A stretch of 64,000 nt of DNA, taken from NCBI RefSeq assembly GCF_002835735.1, contig NZ_PISD01000002.1, forward strand, positions 1 to 64,000. The letters run 5' to 3'. Origin of the DNA: Cytobacillus horneckiae (lineage in GTDB: Bacteria; Bacillota; Bacilli; Bacillales; Cytobacillaceae). The notes beneath the pieces are model-generated. The model was not told the DNA's origin, did no database searches, and was given only the letters and a program-made list of their open reading frames with translations. The translations under genes were made by a program, and so were the position numbers. Positions 17,883 to 26,898 of the stretch are shown here, one piece after another (the stretch's first letter is position 1; every line of letters starts with the position of its first letter).

Positions 17883-18152
17883 ATGGATGATAAAGAAAAG
17901 CGTTATTCCGATTTCTCTAATGTGGAGGCGCAAAGAAATGACCTAGCTGTTCAAGATTTGCCTGAAGGTCCGTACGGTTCACCTATCCGGAAAGATACAC
18001 CTGTTGAAAACAAAAGTACCCCTTGGCAAGAGGGACAGCACCAGTCAAGTGCCTTTGTATTTGAAAATAAAGAGCTTCATAAAGATATTCCGAGAGAAAT
18101 GCCGGGATCCCATCTTCCACATTCTGAGGAAGAAGATTATGCTAAGGAGTAA
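17883..18152 (+). CDS. Small hydrophilic protein (possibly DUF3905)
   Basis: An 89-residue, highly charged, proline- and glutamate-rich protein with no hydrophobic segment, likely largely disordered (PEGPYGSPIRKDTPVENK, DIPREMPGSHLPHSEEED). AAAGGAGTGA stands before the ATG. Its place among yut sporulation-period genes and its composition suggest a spore-associated protein, but that is inference. I tentatively link it to the small Bacillus DUF3905 family without being able to confirm it. A weak hairpin terminator follows. Confidence 0.65.
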   Translation: MDDKEKRYSDFSNVEAQRNDLAVQDLPEGPYGSPIRKDTPVENKSTPWQEGQHQSSAFVFENKELHKDIPREMPGSHLPHSEEEDYAKE

Positions 18153-18207
18153 CCTGATTAAAATGTTCTCAGTATAAGATTTCGATCATTTCTGTTTTTG
18201 CTCTTAA

Positions 18208-18240
18208 GGTAGTCAGTTTTCATGGCTGGCTACCGTTTTG
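18208..18240 (+). terminator. Probable terminator
   Basis: GGTAGTCAG/CTGGCTACC stem followed by GTTTTG; short T run. Confidence 0.5.
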
Positions 18241-18263
18241 TTGATTTTCCCAGTAAAACAGTA

Positions 18264-18301
18264 TCCAAAAAAATAAAAGCTGAACATCACTGTCCAGCTT
18301 T
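18264..18301 (-). terminator. Terminator of yutD
   Basis: On the minus strand AAAGCTG/CAGCTTT with a 12-base loop, followed by TATTTTTTT, directly after the yutD stop. Confidence 0.75.
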
Positions 18302-18303
18302 AT

Positions 18304-18579
18304 TTATTTATGAACTTTTCTTACGACAAAATAAGGGCATCCGAAGTTGCAAAATTCATATAAATATTCAGTTAAAGTACTTATCTTCGTATCGTAAGTT
18401 GCTTTTTGGTTTTGATCATCAAAAAAACCTCTGAGGCGGAGCTGACCGTAACCCCAATCGCCCACGATATAGTCATACCGAGTTAAAATTTCGCTATATC
18501 GTCCGCGGAATGCCTCTTCATTAAACCCGCTGCGTTGATCTTCAACAACTTCATAGCATGAGCTTTGAATACAAATCAT
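18304..18579 (-). CDS. yutD: YutD family protein (DUF1027)
   Basis: A 91-residue protein with the conserved YutD core FRGRYSEILTRYDYIVGDWG and LRLRGFFDD, residues about 24-55, and cysteines near the C-terminus (FCNFGCPYF). The family is conserved in Bacilli; the function is unknown. AGAGGTGAA lies 7 bases before the ATG. It diverges from the yutC lipoprotein gene. Confidence 0.92.
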   Translation of the reverse strand: MICIQSSCYEVVEDQRSGFNEEAFRGRYSEILTRYDYIVGDWGYGQLRLRGFFDDQNQKATYDTKISTLTEYLYEFCNFGCPYFVVRKVHK

Positions 18580-18737
18580 TTACATTTCACCTCTTCTAAC
18601 ACGAACATGGTTTATCAAGATTATATGATAAATATTGGAATAATGGCAATGTACTTACTTAAATTATAACTGATTCCCCATCAATTACTAAGAAAAAAAA
18701 ATAAATAGCAGGAAAATATATATATGAGGAGGTGTAA

Positions 18738-19349
18738 ATGATGAAAAAAACAGTCATGTTCATCGGACTTTGCGGCATTGCAGCCTTAACTGGATGCCAA
18801 GGTGCCAACGATACAGCGAGAAACGACATATATCCTGAAAGCGGCAACACGATAAATGTAAATGACCAGCGCGCTGATATATATAACCAGCCTAAAGCCA
18901 ACTATAGTGAAGACTTTGGCTATGTCCGCCATCAGAAAAGCCCAGTCCAAGGCGAGAATCTTTCAAATCAGCACTATGCTTCAATAAACCGTGAAAAAGT
19001 GGCCGATATCATTGGAAAATATTGTACGGAAGTTCCTCATGTGGATGATGTCTCAACATTAGTCACTGATCAAGAAGTGCTGATTGTATATGATACTGAT
19101 ACGGAAAATCCACAAGCAACTGCAGAACAAGTTCAAAAGATGGCCGAATCTGTTGTTCCGAGCTGGTTCAATATTTATACAAGTGATGACACTCATTTGC
19201 GGGATTATGTGGAGAGTTATGCAACAATGGATTCAGATAGTACAAGTACACATTCCGGCATTGAAAAATTAATAAATGAAATGGAAAAGTCAGGATACAA
19301 TAATTCTGGAAAGCCAGAAGAACCAACTTCAAATGAAAATAATATGTAA
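18738..19349 (+). CDS. yutC: YhcN/YlaJ family sporulation lipoprotein (YutC-like)
   Basis: A 203-residue lipoprotein: signal peptide with lipobox ALTGC (Cys about residue 20), followed by a hydrophilic segment and a YhcN/YlaJ domain (about residues 85-160, KVADIIGKYCTEVPHVDDVS, EVLIVYDT). Such proteins are produced in the forespore and found in the inner spore membrane region. GGAGGTG precedes two consecutive ATG codons, either of which could be used (18738 or 18741). Location between yutD and lipA agrees with B. subtilis yutC. Confidence 0.88.
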   Translation: MMKKTVMFIGLCGIAALTGCQGANDTARNDIYPESGNTINVNDQRADIYNQPKANYSEDFGYVRHQKSPVQGENLSNQHYASINREKVADIIGKYCTEVPHVDDVSTLVTDQEVLIVYDTDTENPQATAEQVQKMAESVVPSWFNIYTSDDTHLRDYVESYATMDSDSTSTHSGIEKLINEMEKSGYNNSGKPEEPTSNENNM

Positions 19350-19363
19350 GTGAATGGCGAAAA

Positions 19364-19416
19364 GGGCAGTCCCAAAAGGGTCATGAAAATGACACCTATT
19401 GGGGCAGCCTCTTTTT
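19364..19416 (+). terminator. Long hairpin terminator after yutC
   Basis: A long imperfect stem (GGCAGTCCCAAAAGGGTCAT with ATGACACCTATTGGGGCAG) around a GAAA-type loop, followed by CCTCTTTTT. The length and GGGGCAG ends are reminiscent of dispersed repeats recruited as terminators. Confidence 0.7.
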
Positions 19417-19445
19417 ACTAGGAAATGAAGTTTTGCTTAAGGAAT

Positions 19446-19617
19446 CGTCACTTTAACTGGTAAATAAAGTGACGGACTCATGATTGAAAGAAGAGATCAT
19501 CACTTTAAACAGCAAATAAAGTGACAAATGCATAATAAAAAGACGAAATCGTCGCTTTAAACAGCAAATAAAGGTGACGTACGCACAAAAGAAAGAGATC
19601 ATCGCCACTCCAAGAGA
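19446..19617. repeat. Tandem array of ~52-bp units each containing a stem-loop
   Basis: Units begin at 19446, 19498, 19550 and (truncated) 19600, a period of 52, 52 and 50 bp. The core of each full unit is GTCACTTTA, a spacer like AACAGCAAA, then TAAAGTGAC, so every unit folds as a 9-bp hairpin; linkers share GAAAGAAGAGAT-like text. The third unit has CTTTA/TAAAGGTGAC with an extra G, and the fourth keeps only its first half. It is in the gap between yutC and lipA and has no coding frame. Confidence 0.85.
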
Positions 19618-19630
19618 TATATTTGTCTAA

Positions 19631-19670
19631 TAAAACAAAAACCACGCGATGCTTCAATACATCTCGTGGT
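19631..19670 (-). terminator. Terminator of lipA
   Basis: On the minus strand ACCACGAGATG/CATCGCGTGGT with one mismatch and an 8-base loop, followed by TTTTGTTTTATT. Confidence 0.85.
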
Positions 19671-19710
19671 TATTCTTTAAAAAGACCTTTTGAGAAAGCC
19701 TCTCTTTCAA

Positions 19711-20631
19711 TTATGCTTCTTTAAGGTTTACTTCGCCCATTTTTTGTCTTTGTTTTGCAGCGGCATTAACTTGCTCGTCTGCATGGTAGGATGAACGTAC
19801 CATCGGCCCGGCTTCACAGTGGCTGAAGCCTTTACTCATGGCGATTTCCCTTAATTCATTGAACTCATCAGGGTGATAGTACTTAACCACTTTAATATGT
19901 TTTTTGGATGGCTGTAAGTACTGTCCAATTGTCATTATGTCGACATCATTCGCTCGAAGATCATCCATCGTTTGAATGATTTCTTCTTTCGTTTCACCGA
20001 GTCCAATCATCAAGCTTGATTTCGTTGGAATCTCCGGCTGCATTTCTTTTGCTCGTTTTAAAAATTCCAGTGAACGAGCGTATGTAGCACGTGCTCTTAC
20101 TCTTGGAGTTAAGCGTTCAACAGTTTCTATGTTATGGTTTAAAATGTCTGGTTTGGCATCCATGACTGTTTTTAAGTTTTCGTATACGCCTCCCATATCA
20201 GAAGGAAGTACTTCTACACTTGTGAATGGGCTTTTTCTTCTAATTGCTCGAATGGTTTCAGCTAGGACAGCTGAACCGCCATCTTTTAAATCATCACGGG
20301 CAACGACTGTAATTACAACATGCTTCAGGTTCATTAATGCAACAGAATCAGCTACTCTTTCCGGTTCTTCCCAATCAAGCTCTGTCGGAAGCCCCGTTTT
20401 TACAGCACAGAACCGGCAAGCTCTTGTACATACTGAACCAAGAATCATAAATGTTGCGGTTCTTCTTACAGCCCAGCATTCATGAATATTGGGACATTTT
20501 GCTTCTTCACATACTGTGTGAAGGCTTTTTTCACGCATCATTTTTTTCAAGCCTGTGTAGTTTTCATTTGTATTTAGCTTTATTTTCAACCATTCCGGTT
20601 TACGCAAGTACTCATCTTTTTTTTCACTCAT
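19711..20631 (-). CDS. lipA: Lipoyl synthase
   Basis: Radical SAM enzyme inserting two sulfurs into octanoyl groups on lipoyl domains. The 306-residue protein has the auxiliary cluster cysteines C41, C46, C52 ([14 protein letters not shown]) and the radical SAM C68-x3-C72-x2-C75 (CTRACRFC). The C-terminal RSSYHADE is also conserved. ATG at 20631 follows GGAG with 8-base spacing; a GTG three codons upstream overlaps the site. Targets include the glycine cleavage H protein encoded here at 50.8 kb. Confidence 0.98.
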   Translation of the reverse strand: MSEKKDEYLRKPEWLKIKLNTNENYTGLKKMMREKSLHTVCEEAKCPNIHECWAVRRTATFMILGSVCTRACRFCAVKTGLPTELDWEEPERVADSVALMNLKHVVITVVARDDLKDGGSAVLAETIRAIRRKSPFTSVEVLPSDMGGVYENLKTVMDAKPDILNHNIETVERLTPRVRARATYARSLEFLKRAKEMQPEIPTKSSLMIGLGETKEEIIQTMDDLRANDVDIMTIGQYLQPSKKHIKVVKYYHPDEFNELREIAMSKGFSHCEAGPMVRSSYHADEQVNAAAKQRQKMGEVNLKEA

Positions 20632-20834
20632 CAGATTCACTCCATTCTGAAAATCAAAAGAAGCTCTTTTTAATAATTATTATAATCTAGAACAAGCCTC
20701 ACTGAAGCAACTTTAACATAAGTGGAAGAGTTGAACAAGGATTGACAAAAAATTCTTTACCATAATTTTATATCTATGATATTTCTTTTATTTCACAAAC
20801 TATAGAAGTAAATAAAAGAGAACGGAGGGTTATC

Positions 20835-21815
20835 GTGCGAGTCATCATAGGTTTATTCACACTTATATTGTTTATTCAATCCATACAAATCCCTGTACAT
20901 GCTGAAAACCAGGCGGAGGATATCTATGAAGAGCGGATGGCTCTCTATAAACAAGTTGAATCAGTAACAAATATCCCCTGGTACTTCCTAGCAGCAGTTG
21001 ACCAATATGAAAGAAATGTTCGGCAATCACGCCGGGATTTACCAAAAGCAGAGGGGATTACAGGCATCTATTTTAAACCTGAAGAATGGGTAGGGCTATT
21101 AAATCCTAAATTAGATGATGAAAATCCAGAGACGATTCAATTTTTTGAAGGTATTGGATTTGACGGAGATGGTGATGGCAAAGCCAGTGTTCATAGTGAT
21201 GAGGATGTGGTGCATGCATTTGCCAACTTTCTTCTTAAATATGGTACAGATCAGGATAATTTAAAAATTGGTTTATGGGACTATTATCAGAGAGATAAAG
21301 CAGTGGGGATTATTGTCGGAAAGGCACAATTATATAAACATTTTGGCCGTTTAAACCTTGAAGAACATGCATTTCCTGTTCCAATTGGTACCCATTACAG
21401 TTATCGGGATACTTGGGGAAGTGCCCGGGGATGGGGTGGAAGAAGAATGCACGAAGGGACCGACATTTTTGCTGATTATGGTCTTCCTGTCAGAGCAACA
21501 AGCTATGGCATCATTGAGATGAAAGGCTGGAATAAGTTCGGCGGCTGGAGAATTGGCATCCGTGATATTAATAATAATTACCACTATTTCGCACATTTAA
21601 GCGGATTTTCAAAAGACTTAAAGCTTGGACAAATTGTTGAACCAGGCATGGTCATCGGGGGAGTCGGCAGCTCTGGTTATGGACCCCCAGGTACTTCTGG
21701 AAAATTCCCGCCGCATTTACATTATGGCATGTATAAGGATAATGGCTATACAGAATGGTCATATGACCCCTATCCGCATTTAAAGCTATGGGAAAGACAA
21801 GAGCGGGCAAAGTAA
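20835..21815 (+). CDS. lytH: LytH-like M23 family peptidase (spore cortex)
   Basis: A 326-residue secreted protein with an N-terminal signal peptide (about residues 1-24, cleavage after VHA) and a C-terminal M23 metallopeptidase domain (about 195-310). The zinc ligands are seen in HEGTDIFADYG and PPHLHYGMY. It corresponds to B. subtilis LytH (YunA), an L-Ala-D-Glu peptidase that trims peptide stems to single L-Ala in the spore cortex. A GTG start at 20835 follows CGGAGGG. It stands alone, divergent from lipA, and ends at a shared convergent terminator. Expression is expected late in the mother cell. Confidence 0.9.
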   Translation: MRVIIGLFTLILFIQSIQIPVHAENQAEDIYEERMALYKQVESVTNIPWYFLAAVDQYERNVRQSRRDLPKAEGITGIYFKPEEWVGLLNPKLDDENPETIQFFEGIGFDGDGDGKASVHSDEDVVHAFANFLLKYGTDQDNLKIGLWDYYQRDKAVGIIVGKAQLYKHFGRLNLEEHAFPVPIGTHYSYRDTWGSARGWGGRRMHEGTDIFADYGLPVRATSYGIIEMKGWNKFGGWRIGIRDINNNYHYFAHLSGFSKDLKLGQIVEPGMVIGGVGSSGYGPPGTSGKFPPHLHYGMYKDNGYTEWSYDPYPHLKLWERQERAK

Positions 21816-21816
21816 A

Positions 21817-21842
21817 AATCAGAGGAGTTTTCTCCTCTGATT
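21817..21842. terminator. Bidirectional terminator between lytH and livF
   Basis: Perfect AATCAGAGGAG/CTCCTCTGATT stem with a 4-base T loop between two convergent genes; no long T tail. Confidence 0.75.
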
Positions 21843-21844
21843 AC

Positions 21845-22549
21845 TTAACCGCCTAAATAAGCGCTTTTTATTTCATCACTTGACTGCAAGTCTTGAGCCG
21901 ATCCTGTTAGTACAACCCTGCCCGTTTCAATTACATAGCCTCTTTTTGCTACAGATAATGCCATATGTGCATTTTGCTCAACTAAAAGAATTGTTGTCCC
22001 ATTCGTTTTGTTTATTTCTTCAATAATGCTGAAAATGGTTTTTACCATGATAGGTGCAAGCCCCATAGATGGTTCATCTAATAAAAGCAATTTAGGCCTA
22101 GCCATAATTGCCCTTCCCATTGCAAGCATTTGCTGTTCTCCGCCTGACAGTGTGCCTGACAATTGTTTGCGCCGTTCATATAGCCTTGGGAATAAATCAT
22201 ATACCTTTTGAATATCTTTTTGGATTTCTTTGTCTTTTCGAACAAATGCCCCAAGTTCCAAGTTTTCCTCTACCGTCATATTGGCAAAAACCCTTCGTCC
22301 CTCTGGAACATGAGAAATGCCTGATTTTACTATTGTTTGCGCTTGTTTACCTGCAATCGACATATTTTCATATAAAATTGTGCCGTTTTTCGGTTTTAAT
22401 AATCCCGACAATGTCTTAAGCAAAGTGCTTTTCCCTGCACCATTGGCTCCAATTAATGTAACAATTTCTCCTTCAAGCACTTCTATAGAAACGCCTTTTA
22501 ACGCATGAATATTTCCGTAAAAGACATCTATGCCATCTACTTTAAGCAT
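21845..22549 (-). CDS. livF: Branched-chain amino acid ABC transporter ATP-binding protein LivF
   Basis: The 234-residue ATPase shows Walker A GANGAGKST, the signature LSGGEQQ and Walker B LLLLDEPS, with the LivF-type C-terminus. It powers uptake of branched-chain or related amino acids with LivG, LivM, LivH and the binding lipoprotein. ATG at 22549 has GAGGAGG 9 bases upstream, located inside the end of livG; the coding regions overlap by 8 bases, suggesting coupling. Confidence 0.95.
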   Translation of the reverse strand: MLKVDGIDVFYGNIHALKGVSIEVLEGEIVTLIGANGAGKSTLLKTLSGLLKPKNGTILYENMSIAGKQAQTIVKSGISHVPEGRRVFANMTVEENLELGAFVRKDKEIQKDIQKVYDLFPRLYERRKQLSGTLSGGEQQMLAMGRAIMARPKLLLLDEPSMGLAPIMVKTIFSIIEEINKTNGTTILLVEQNAHMALSVAKRGYVIETGRVVLTGSAQDLQSSDEIKSAYLGG

Positions 22550-23327
22550 CCTTTGGAACCTCCTCTCCAAGGTAGGCTTCAATTACTTTAGGGTTATTGC
22601 GAATATCCTCCGGTAATCCTTCCGCAATAAGCTGTCCATGATCCAATACGTATATTCGTTCACAGATTCCCATGACAAGGTTCATATCATGTTCAATCAG
22701 CAGTATCGTTAGATCAAACTTTTCGCGGATAAAAGCGATGAGATTCATTAATTCATGCGTCTCTTGTGGGTTCATACCTGCCGCAGGTTCATCAAGTAAC
22801 AACAGCTTCGGTCCTGCTGCAAGCGCTCTGGCAATTTCCAGCCGTCTTTGCTGTCCATATGGCAGATTTTTTGCGACTTCATCCTTCAGCTTATGCAATT
22901 GGAATATTTCAAGCAGCTCTAATGACTTTTCTTCCATTTCTTTCTCCCCTGAAAAATGAGAAGGAAGGCGGAGAACCGAGCTGACAATTGAGTGCTTTGC
23001 TTTGGAATGATTAGCTACTTTAACATTGTCCAGCACAGACAGTTCATTGAATAGGCGAATATTTTGGAACGTCCGGCTAATCCCTCTTCTTGTCACTTGA
23101 TAGGGAGCCATCCCGTTTAACCGTTCACCCTCGAGTAAAATTTCCCCTTCTGTTGGAACATAAACACCGGTTAATAAGTTGAAGCTTGTTGTTTTTCCAG
23201 CCCCATTCGGACCGATTAACCCAACTAGCTCACCGCGATTGATTTCAATATTTAATCCAGAAACAGCTTTCAAGCCACCAAATTGTATCCCGGCTTCTTT
23301 AACTTGCAATAATGGTTGTTCTGTCAT
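22542..23327 (-). CDS. livG: Branched-chain amino acid ABC transporter ATP-binding protein LivG
   Basis: A 261-residue ATPase with Walker A GPNGAGKTT, signature LPYGQQRRLEIARAL and Walker B LLLLDEPAAG. The FNLLTGVY and ISRTFQNIRLF patches are typical of LivG. It is cotranscribed with livM one base upstream and livF overlapping downstream. Confidence 0.95.
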   Translation of the reverse strand: MTEQPLLQVKEAGIQFGGLKAVSGLNIEINRGELVGLIGPNGAGKTTSFNLLTGVYVPTEGEILLEGERLNGMAPYQVTRRGISRTFQNIRLFNELSVLDNVKVANHSKAKHSIVSSVLRLPSHFSGEKEMEEKSLELLEIFQLHKLKDEVAKNLPYGQQRRLEIARALAAGPKLLLLDEPAAGMNPQETHELMNLIAFIREKFDLTILLIEHDMNLVMGICERIYVLDHGQLIAEGLPEDIRNNPKVIEAYLGEEVPKDA

Positions 23328-23328
23328 T

Positions 23329-24264
23329 TTAACTGCCTCCCTTTACACTTTTACGTTTAAAGAGGTCGGTAATTTCACGTGTTCCCATCAATCCTTGTGG
23401 ACGATATAGCATGACAAGAACAAGAACCAAGCTATAAATAATCATGCGTGTTTCAGGATACCCTTGCAGGAAGGTTGATACAACAGTTAATAATATCGCT
23501 GATATAACCGCTCCTGACAGGCTTCCTAATCCGCCTAAAACTACGAAAATCAATATGTCGAATGACTTGAGGAAGCCGAACTGGCTTGGCTGGATGATAT
23601 AGAAGTTATGAGCATACAATCCGCCTGCAATACCTGCAAAAAATGAACCAATAGCAAAAGCGACAACTTTATAATACGTTGTATTTATGCCCATAGCATC
23701 TGCTGCAATTTCATTTTCTCTAATCGATATACACGCCCGGCCATGCCGTGATTTTGTAAAGTTCGTAATGACCGCTATCGTGATAAATAAACAAATAAAT
23801 GTATATGTCCATGTAGTCATTTTTGTTACTTGCATGCCAGCAGCTCCGCCAACTGCATCAATATTTAAGAAAACTATTCTAATTATCTCAGCAAAACCGA
23901 GCGTGGCAATCGCTAAATAATCGCCTCTTAAACGCAAAGTCGGTATTCCAACAACCAGTCCTGCAAGTGCAGCGATTAGACCGCCTGCTAATATAGCTAT
24001 AGGAAAAGGTAGAGACAGCTTCATTGTTACGATGGCCGAAATATAAGCACCAACCGCTAAAAACCCTGCATGTCCAATTGAAAATTGACCGGTGATTCCA
24101 ATAACTAAATGCAGACTGACAGCTAAAATAATATTAATGCTGATAAAGATGAGCGTATTGGAATAAAAATTATTTAAGATTCCGGCATTAATTAGAACTT
24201 GCACTGTTCCATAAACAATGATTGAGAGGACTAGAAACAGCCAAAACCCCTTAATTTTTTTCAT
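23329..24264 (-). CDS. livM: Branched-chain amino acid ABC transporter permease LivM
   Basis: A 311-residue integral membrane permease with about eight hydrophobic segments and the conserved GQFSIGHAGFLAVGAY and LRGDYLAIATLGFAEIIRI motifs of LivM. ATG at 24264 has GTGAGGA 6 bases upstream; a GTG at 24276 lies over that site. It forms the membrane channel with LivH. Confidence 0.94.
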   Translation of the reverse strand: MKKIKGFWLFLVLSIIVYGTVQVLINAGILNNFYSNTLIFISINIILAVSLHLVIGITGQFSIGHAGFLAVGAYISAIVTMKLSLPFPIAILAGGLIAALAGLVVGIPTLRLRGDYLAIATLGFAEIIRIVFLNIDAVGGAAGMQVTKMTTWTYTFICLFITIAVITNFTKSRHGRACISIRENEIAADAMGINTTYYKVVAFAIGSFFAGIAGGLYAHNFYIIQPSQFGFLKSFDILIFVVLGGLGSLSGAVISAILLTVVSTFLQGYPETRMIIYSLVLVLVMLYRPQGLMGTREITDLFKRKSVKGGS

Positions 24265-24276
24265 GATTATCCTCAC

Positions 24277-25152
24277 CTACACTTTCTCTCTAGCATTTTT
24301 ACCGAAGATACCCGACGGCTTAAATAAGAGGATTAATATTAAAATAATAAAAGCTGCGGCATCTCTCCATAAAGAATAGCCAAAAGCACTTACCACTGTT
24401 TCTACAAGACCTAGTACAAGACCCCCAACCATTGCCCCTGGAATAATTCCAATACCGCCAAGTACAGCTGCAACGAAAGCTTTTAGCCCCGGAATGACGC
24501 CCATCAATGGTTCAATCTTTGTATAATAAACACCAAAGAATACACCTGCCGCTCCAGCGAGAGAAGATCCAATGGCGAAAGTTGCAGAGATGGTTGTATT
24601 TACATTGATCCCCATTAATCTTGCTGCATCCATGTCATGTGATACGGCACGCATCGCTTTTCCAACTTTTGTTTTATGGACAATAAATTGAAGAAGTAAC
24701 ATTAAGACAATGGAAGTAGATAAAATCATTACCGATTGACTGCTTATTTGTGCACCGAAAAAATCAAATGTTTTATTAGATAATACATTGGGATACGCTT
24801 CTGGCTGCGCTCCCCTAAAATAGATAACAAGATACTGGATAAAGAGAGATATCCCGATTGCCGTGATCAGCGCAGCAATTCTTGTTGCATTGCGCAATCT
24901 CCTATATGCTACCCGTTCAATTACCATCCCCATAATGGCACAAACAGTCATCGCTAATAGTAATGCTGGGAAAAAGCCAAATCCCCAGCCGGCAATTGAA
25001 TAAAAGCCAACAAAAGCACCGATCATAAAAACCTCGCCATGAGCAAAGTTTATCAATTTAATGATTCCGTATACCATTGTGTAGCCTAAAGCGATGAGCG
25101 CATAGATACTTCCTAATGAAATACCATTCACTATTTGCTGAACCCATTCCAT
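24277..25152 (-). CDS. livH: Branched-chain amino acid ABC transporter permease LivH
   Basis: A 291-residue permease with about eight transmembrane segments and the LivH signature GLSLGSIYALIALGYTMVYG-like start, INFAHGEVFMIGA and MRAVSHDMDAARLMGI. First gene of the livHMGF block; a 241-base gap with a hairpin separates it from the binding-protein gene. AGGAGTGAG stands before its ATG. Confidence 0.95.
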   Translation of the reverse strand: MEWVQQIVNGISLGSIYALIALGYTMVYGIIKLINFAHGEVFMIGAFVGFYSIAGWGFGFFPALLLAMTVCAIMGMVIERVAYRRLRNATRIAALITAIGISLFIQYLVIYFRGAQPEAYPNVLSNKTFDFFGAQISSQSVMILSTSIVLMLLLQFIVHKTKVGKAMRAVSHDMDAARLMGINVNTTISATFAIGSSLAGAAGVFFGVYYTKIEPLMGVIPGLKAFVAAVLGGIGIIPGAMVGGLVLGLVETVVSAFGYSLWRDAAAFIILILILLFKPSGIFGKNAREKV

Positions 25153-25339
25153 GAATTCTCACTCCTCTTCGAACCCCGCAGACCGAGTCTCTTATAAATT
25201 TGTAGAAAAGGCGTAAAAACGAACTTATTAGCGCTATTTCAACTAAAAATTAATATATTTGATTAAAAATTTATGCGTTCACCATGTCTTCTTCTCTGGC
25301 AATTGCCTAGCTTTAGTGAAGCGAAACTTTTAAAATAGC

Positions 25340-25379
25340 CAAAAAGAAATGGGAGGATAAGAAAAAATCCCCCCATTTC
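25340..25379 (-). terminator. Hairpin between livJ and livH (partial terminator)
   Basis: On the minus strand AAATGGGGGGAT pairs with ATCCTCCCATTT around an 8-base pyrimidine loop and is followed by CTTTTTGG. The short T run suggests partial termination, giving more binding protein than permease. Confidence 0.65.
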
Positions 25380-25393
25380 AAAACAGCTTACAC

Positions 25394-26578
25394 TTAAGGA
25401 TTCACTTTAGACTTAAAGACTTGCTCCCCATCTTTATATTCTAAAACAGTCGCTGATTTAATTGGGTTATGGTCTTCATCTACTGTTACAATACCAGTTA
25501 CAAGGGATAAGTCTTTTGTTTCAGCAAGCGCATCTTTAATTTTTGATGCATCACTTGTATCGCCTGCACGCTCCATTGCATCTTTTAATAAGTAAACAGA
25601 GTCGTATCCTAATGCATTGAACGCATCTGGAGATTTCCCATCATACTTTTCACCGAATTTTTTGACAAATGATTGGATTTTTTCATCCGGGTCACCTGAT
25701 GAATAATGGTTTGTGATAAATGTGTTGTTCAAAGCGTCTGCACCAGCAAGCTCAACCAGTTTAGGCGAATCCCATCCATCAGCACCCATTAATGGAACAT
25801 CAATCCCCATTTCACGAGCTTGCTTAACGATTAAGCCAACTTCTTCATAATAGCCAGGGATAAAAATAAATTCTGGGTTAGCTGATTTAATACGAGTAAG
25901 TGTCGAGCGGAAATCGGTATCTTTTGCTACATAAGATTCCTCTGCTACTACCTTACCGCCGGCACCTTCAAAAGTTTCTTTAAATGAAGCAGCCAATCCT
26001 TTCGCATAATCACTCGCATTATCTGCAAAAATAGCTACGTTTTTAACTCCTAAATCACCTGCTGCAAAGTTTGCAGCTACTGTTCCTTGGAACGGATCAA
26101 TGAAAGATGTACGGAACACAAATTCATTCAAGCTTCCATCTTCGTTGATCGTTACATTTGGGCTTGTACCTGATGGTGAGAGCAAGATGGTTTCAGCTCC
26201 ATTTGCAACTTGCGCTTGCGCTACCGTGTTACCGCTAGTAGCAGACCCAATGATAGCGGTTACTTGATCATTTTCAGTTAATTTTATGGCAGCGTTTGTC
26301 GCTTCTGGACCATCTGATTTATTATCGACTTTGACAATTTTAATGTCTTTACCGTCTATACCGCCAGCCTCATTAATCTCTTCTACTGCAAGGTCAATAC
26401 CTTCGGCAATTCCTTGGCCGTATGAAGCAACTGGACCTGAAAGCTCTAAGTTAGCTCCAATTTTAATTACGTCATCCTTAGACCCTCCTCCAGCACTCTC
26501 GCCTCCACAACCTGCTAAAAACCCGGCAGCTAATGTAGAAGCTAGCAAAACAGACGTCAGTTTCTTTTTAAACAACAT
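25394..26578 (-). CDS. livJ: Branched-chain amino acid ABC transporter substrate-binding lipoprotein
   Basis: The 394-residue protein has a lipoprotein signal (FLAGC, Cys about residue 24) and a type I periplasmic-binding (LivJ/Leu-Ile-Val) fold starting IKIGANLELSGPVASYGQG. In Gram-positives it is anchored to the outer face of the membrane and delivers ligand to LivHM. It is first in the transport operon and separated from livH by a hairpin. AAAAGGGGGATC precedes the ATG. Ligand specificity cannot be read. Confidence 0.93.
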   Translation of the reverse strand: MLFKKKLTSVLLASTLAAGFLAGCGGESAGGGSKDDVIKIGANLELSGPVASYGQGIAEGIDLAVEEINEAGGIDGKDIKIVKVDNKSDGPEATNAAIKLTENDQVTAIIGSATSGNTVAQAQVANGAETILLSPSGTSPNVTINEDGSLNEFVFRTSFIDPFQGTVAANFAAGDLGVKNVAIFADNASDYAKGLAASFKETFEGAGGKVVAEESYVAKDTDFRSTLTRIKSANPEFIFIPGYYEEVGLIVKQAREMGIDVPLMGADGWDSPKLVELAGADALNNTFITNHYSSGDPDEKIQSFVKKFGEKYDGKSPDAFNALGYDSVYLLKDAMERAGDTSDASKIKDALAETKDLSLVTGIVTVDEDHNPIKSATVLEYKDGEQVFKSKVNP

Positions 26579-26656
26579 GGTAGATCCCCCTTTTTAGACT
26601 ATTCTAATAATTTAGGATATGGTCAGTTTTGCCTATTTAGACCCTACATTAAATCT

Positions 26657-26686
26657 TTCATATCCTTAAAGCAAAAAACATGTCAA
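26657..26686 (-). promoter_or_regulatory. Candidate promoter of livJ
   Basis: Minus-strand TTGACA (26681-26686), 18-base spacer, TATGAA (26657-26662), about 80 bases before the livJ start. The -35 is perfect, the -10 weak. Confidence 0.4.
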
Positions 26687-26898
26687 ACTTCCTAACGAAT
26701 AGTATGATTTCTCTGATAATTCCATTAAATCTAAAAATAGTATAGTACCATTTTATTAATCTGTCAAAACAATCTTTTATGAATAATATTAATTTTCTAA
26801 AATTTATTAACCAATTACAGTATTAAAGGATAACTTTTTATTTGTTGTAACTCCTAATATTATTTAGAAATAATTCCTATTAATAGTTAATTATAATA

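Noticed and set aside
19364-19617. Possible CRISPR array between yutC and lipA
   Set aside because: Repeats are ~52-bp tandem units with drifting spacer-less linkers, too few copies, and no cas genes; a tandem stem-loop array fits better.
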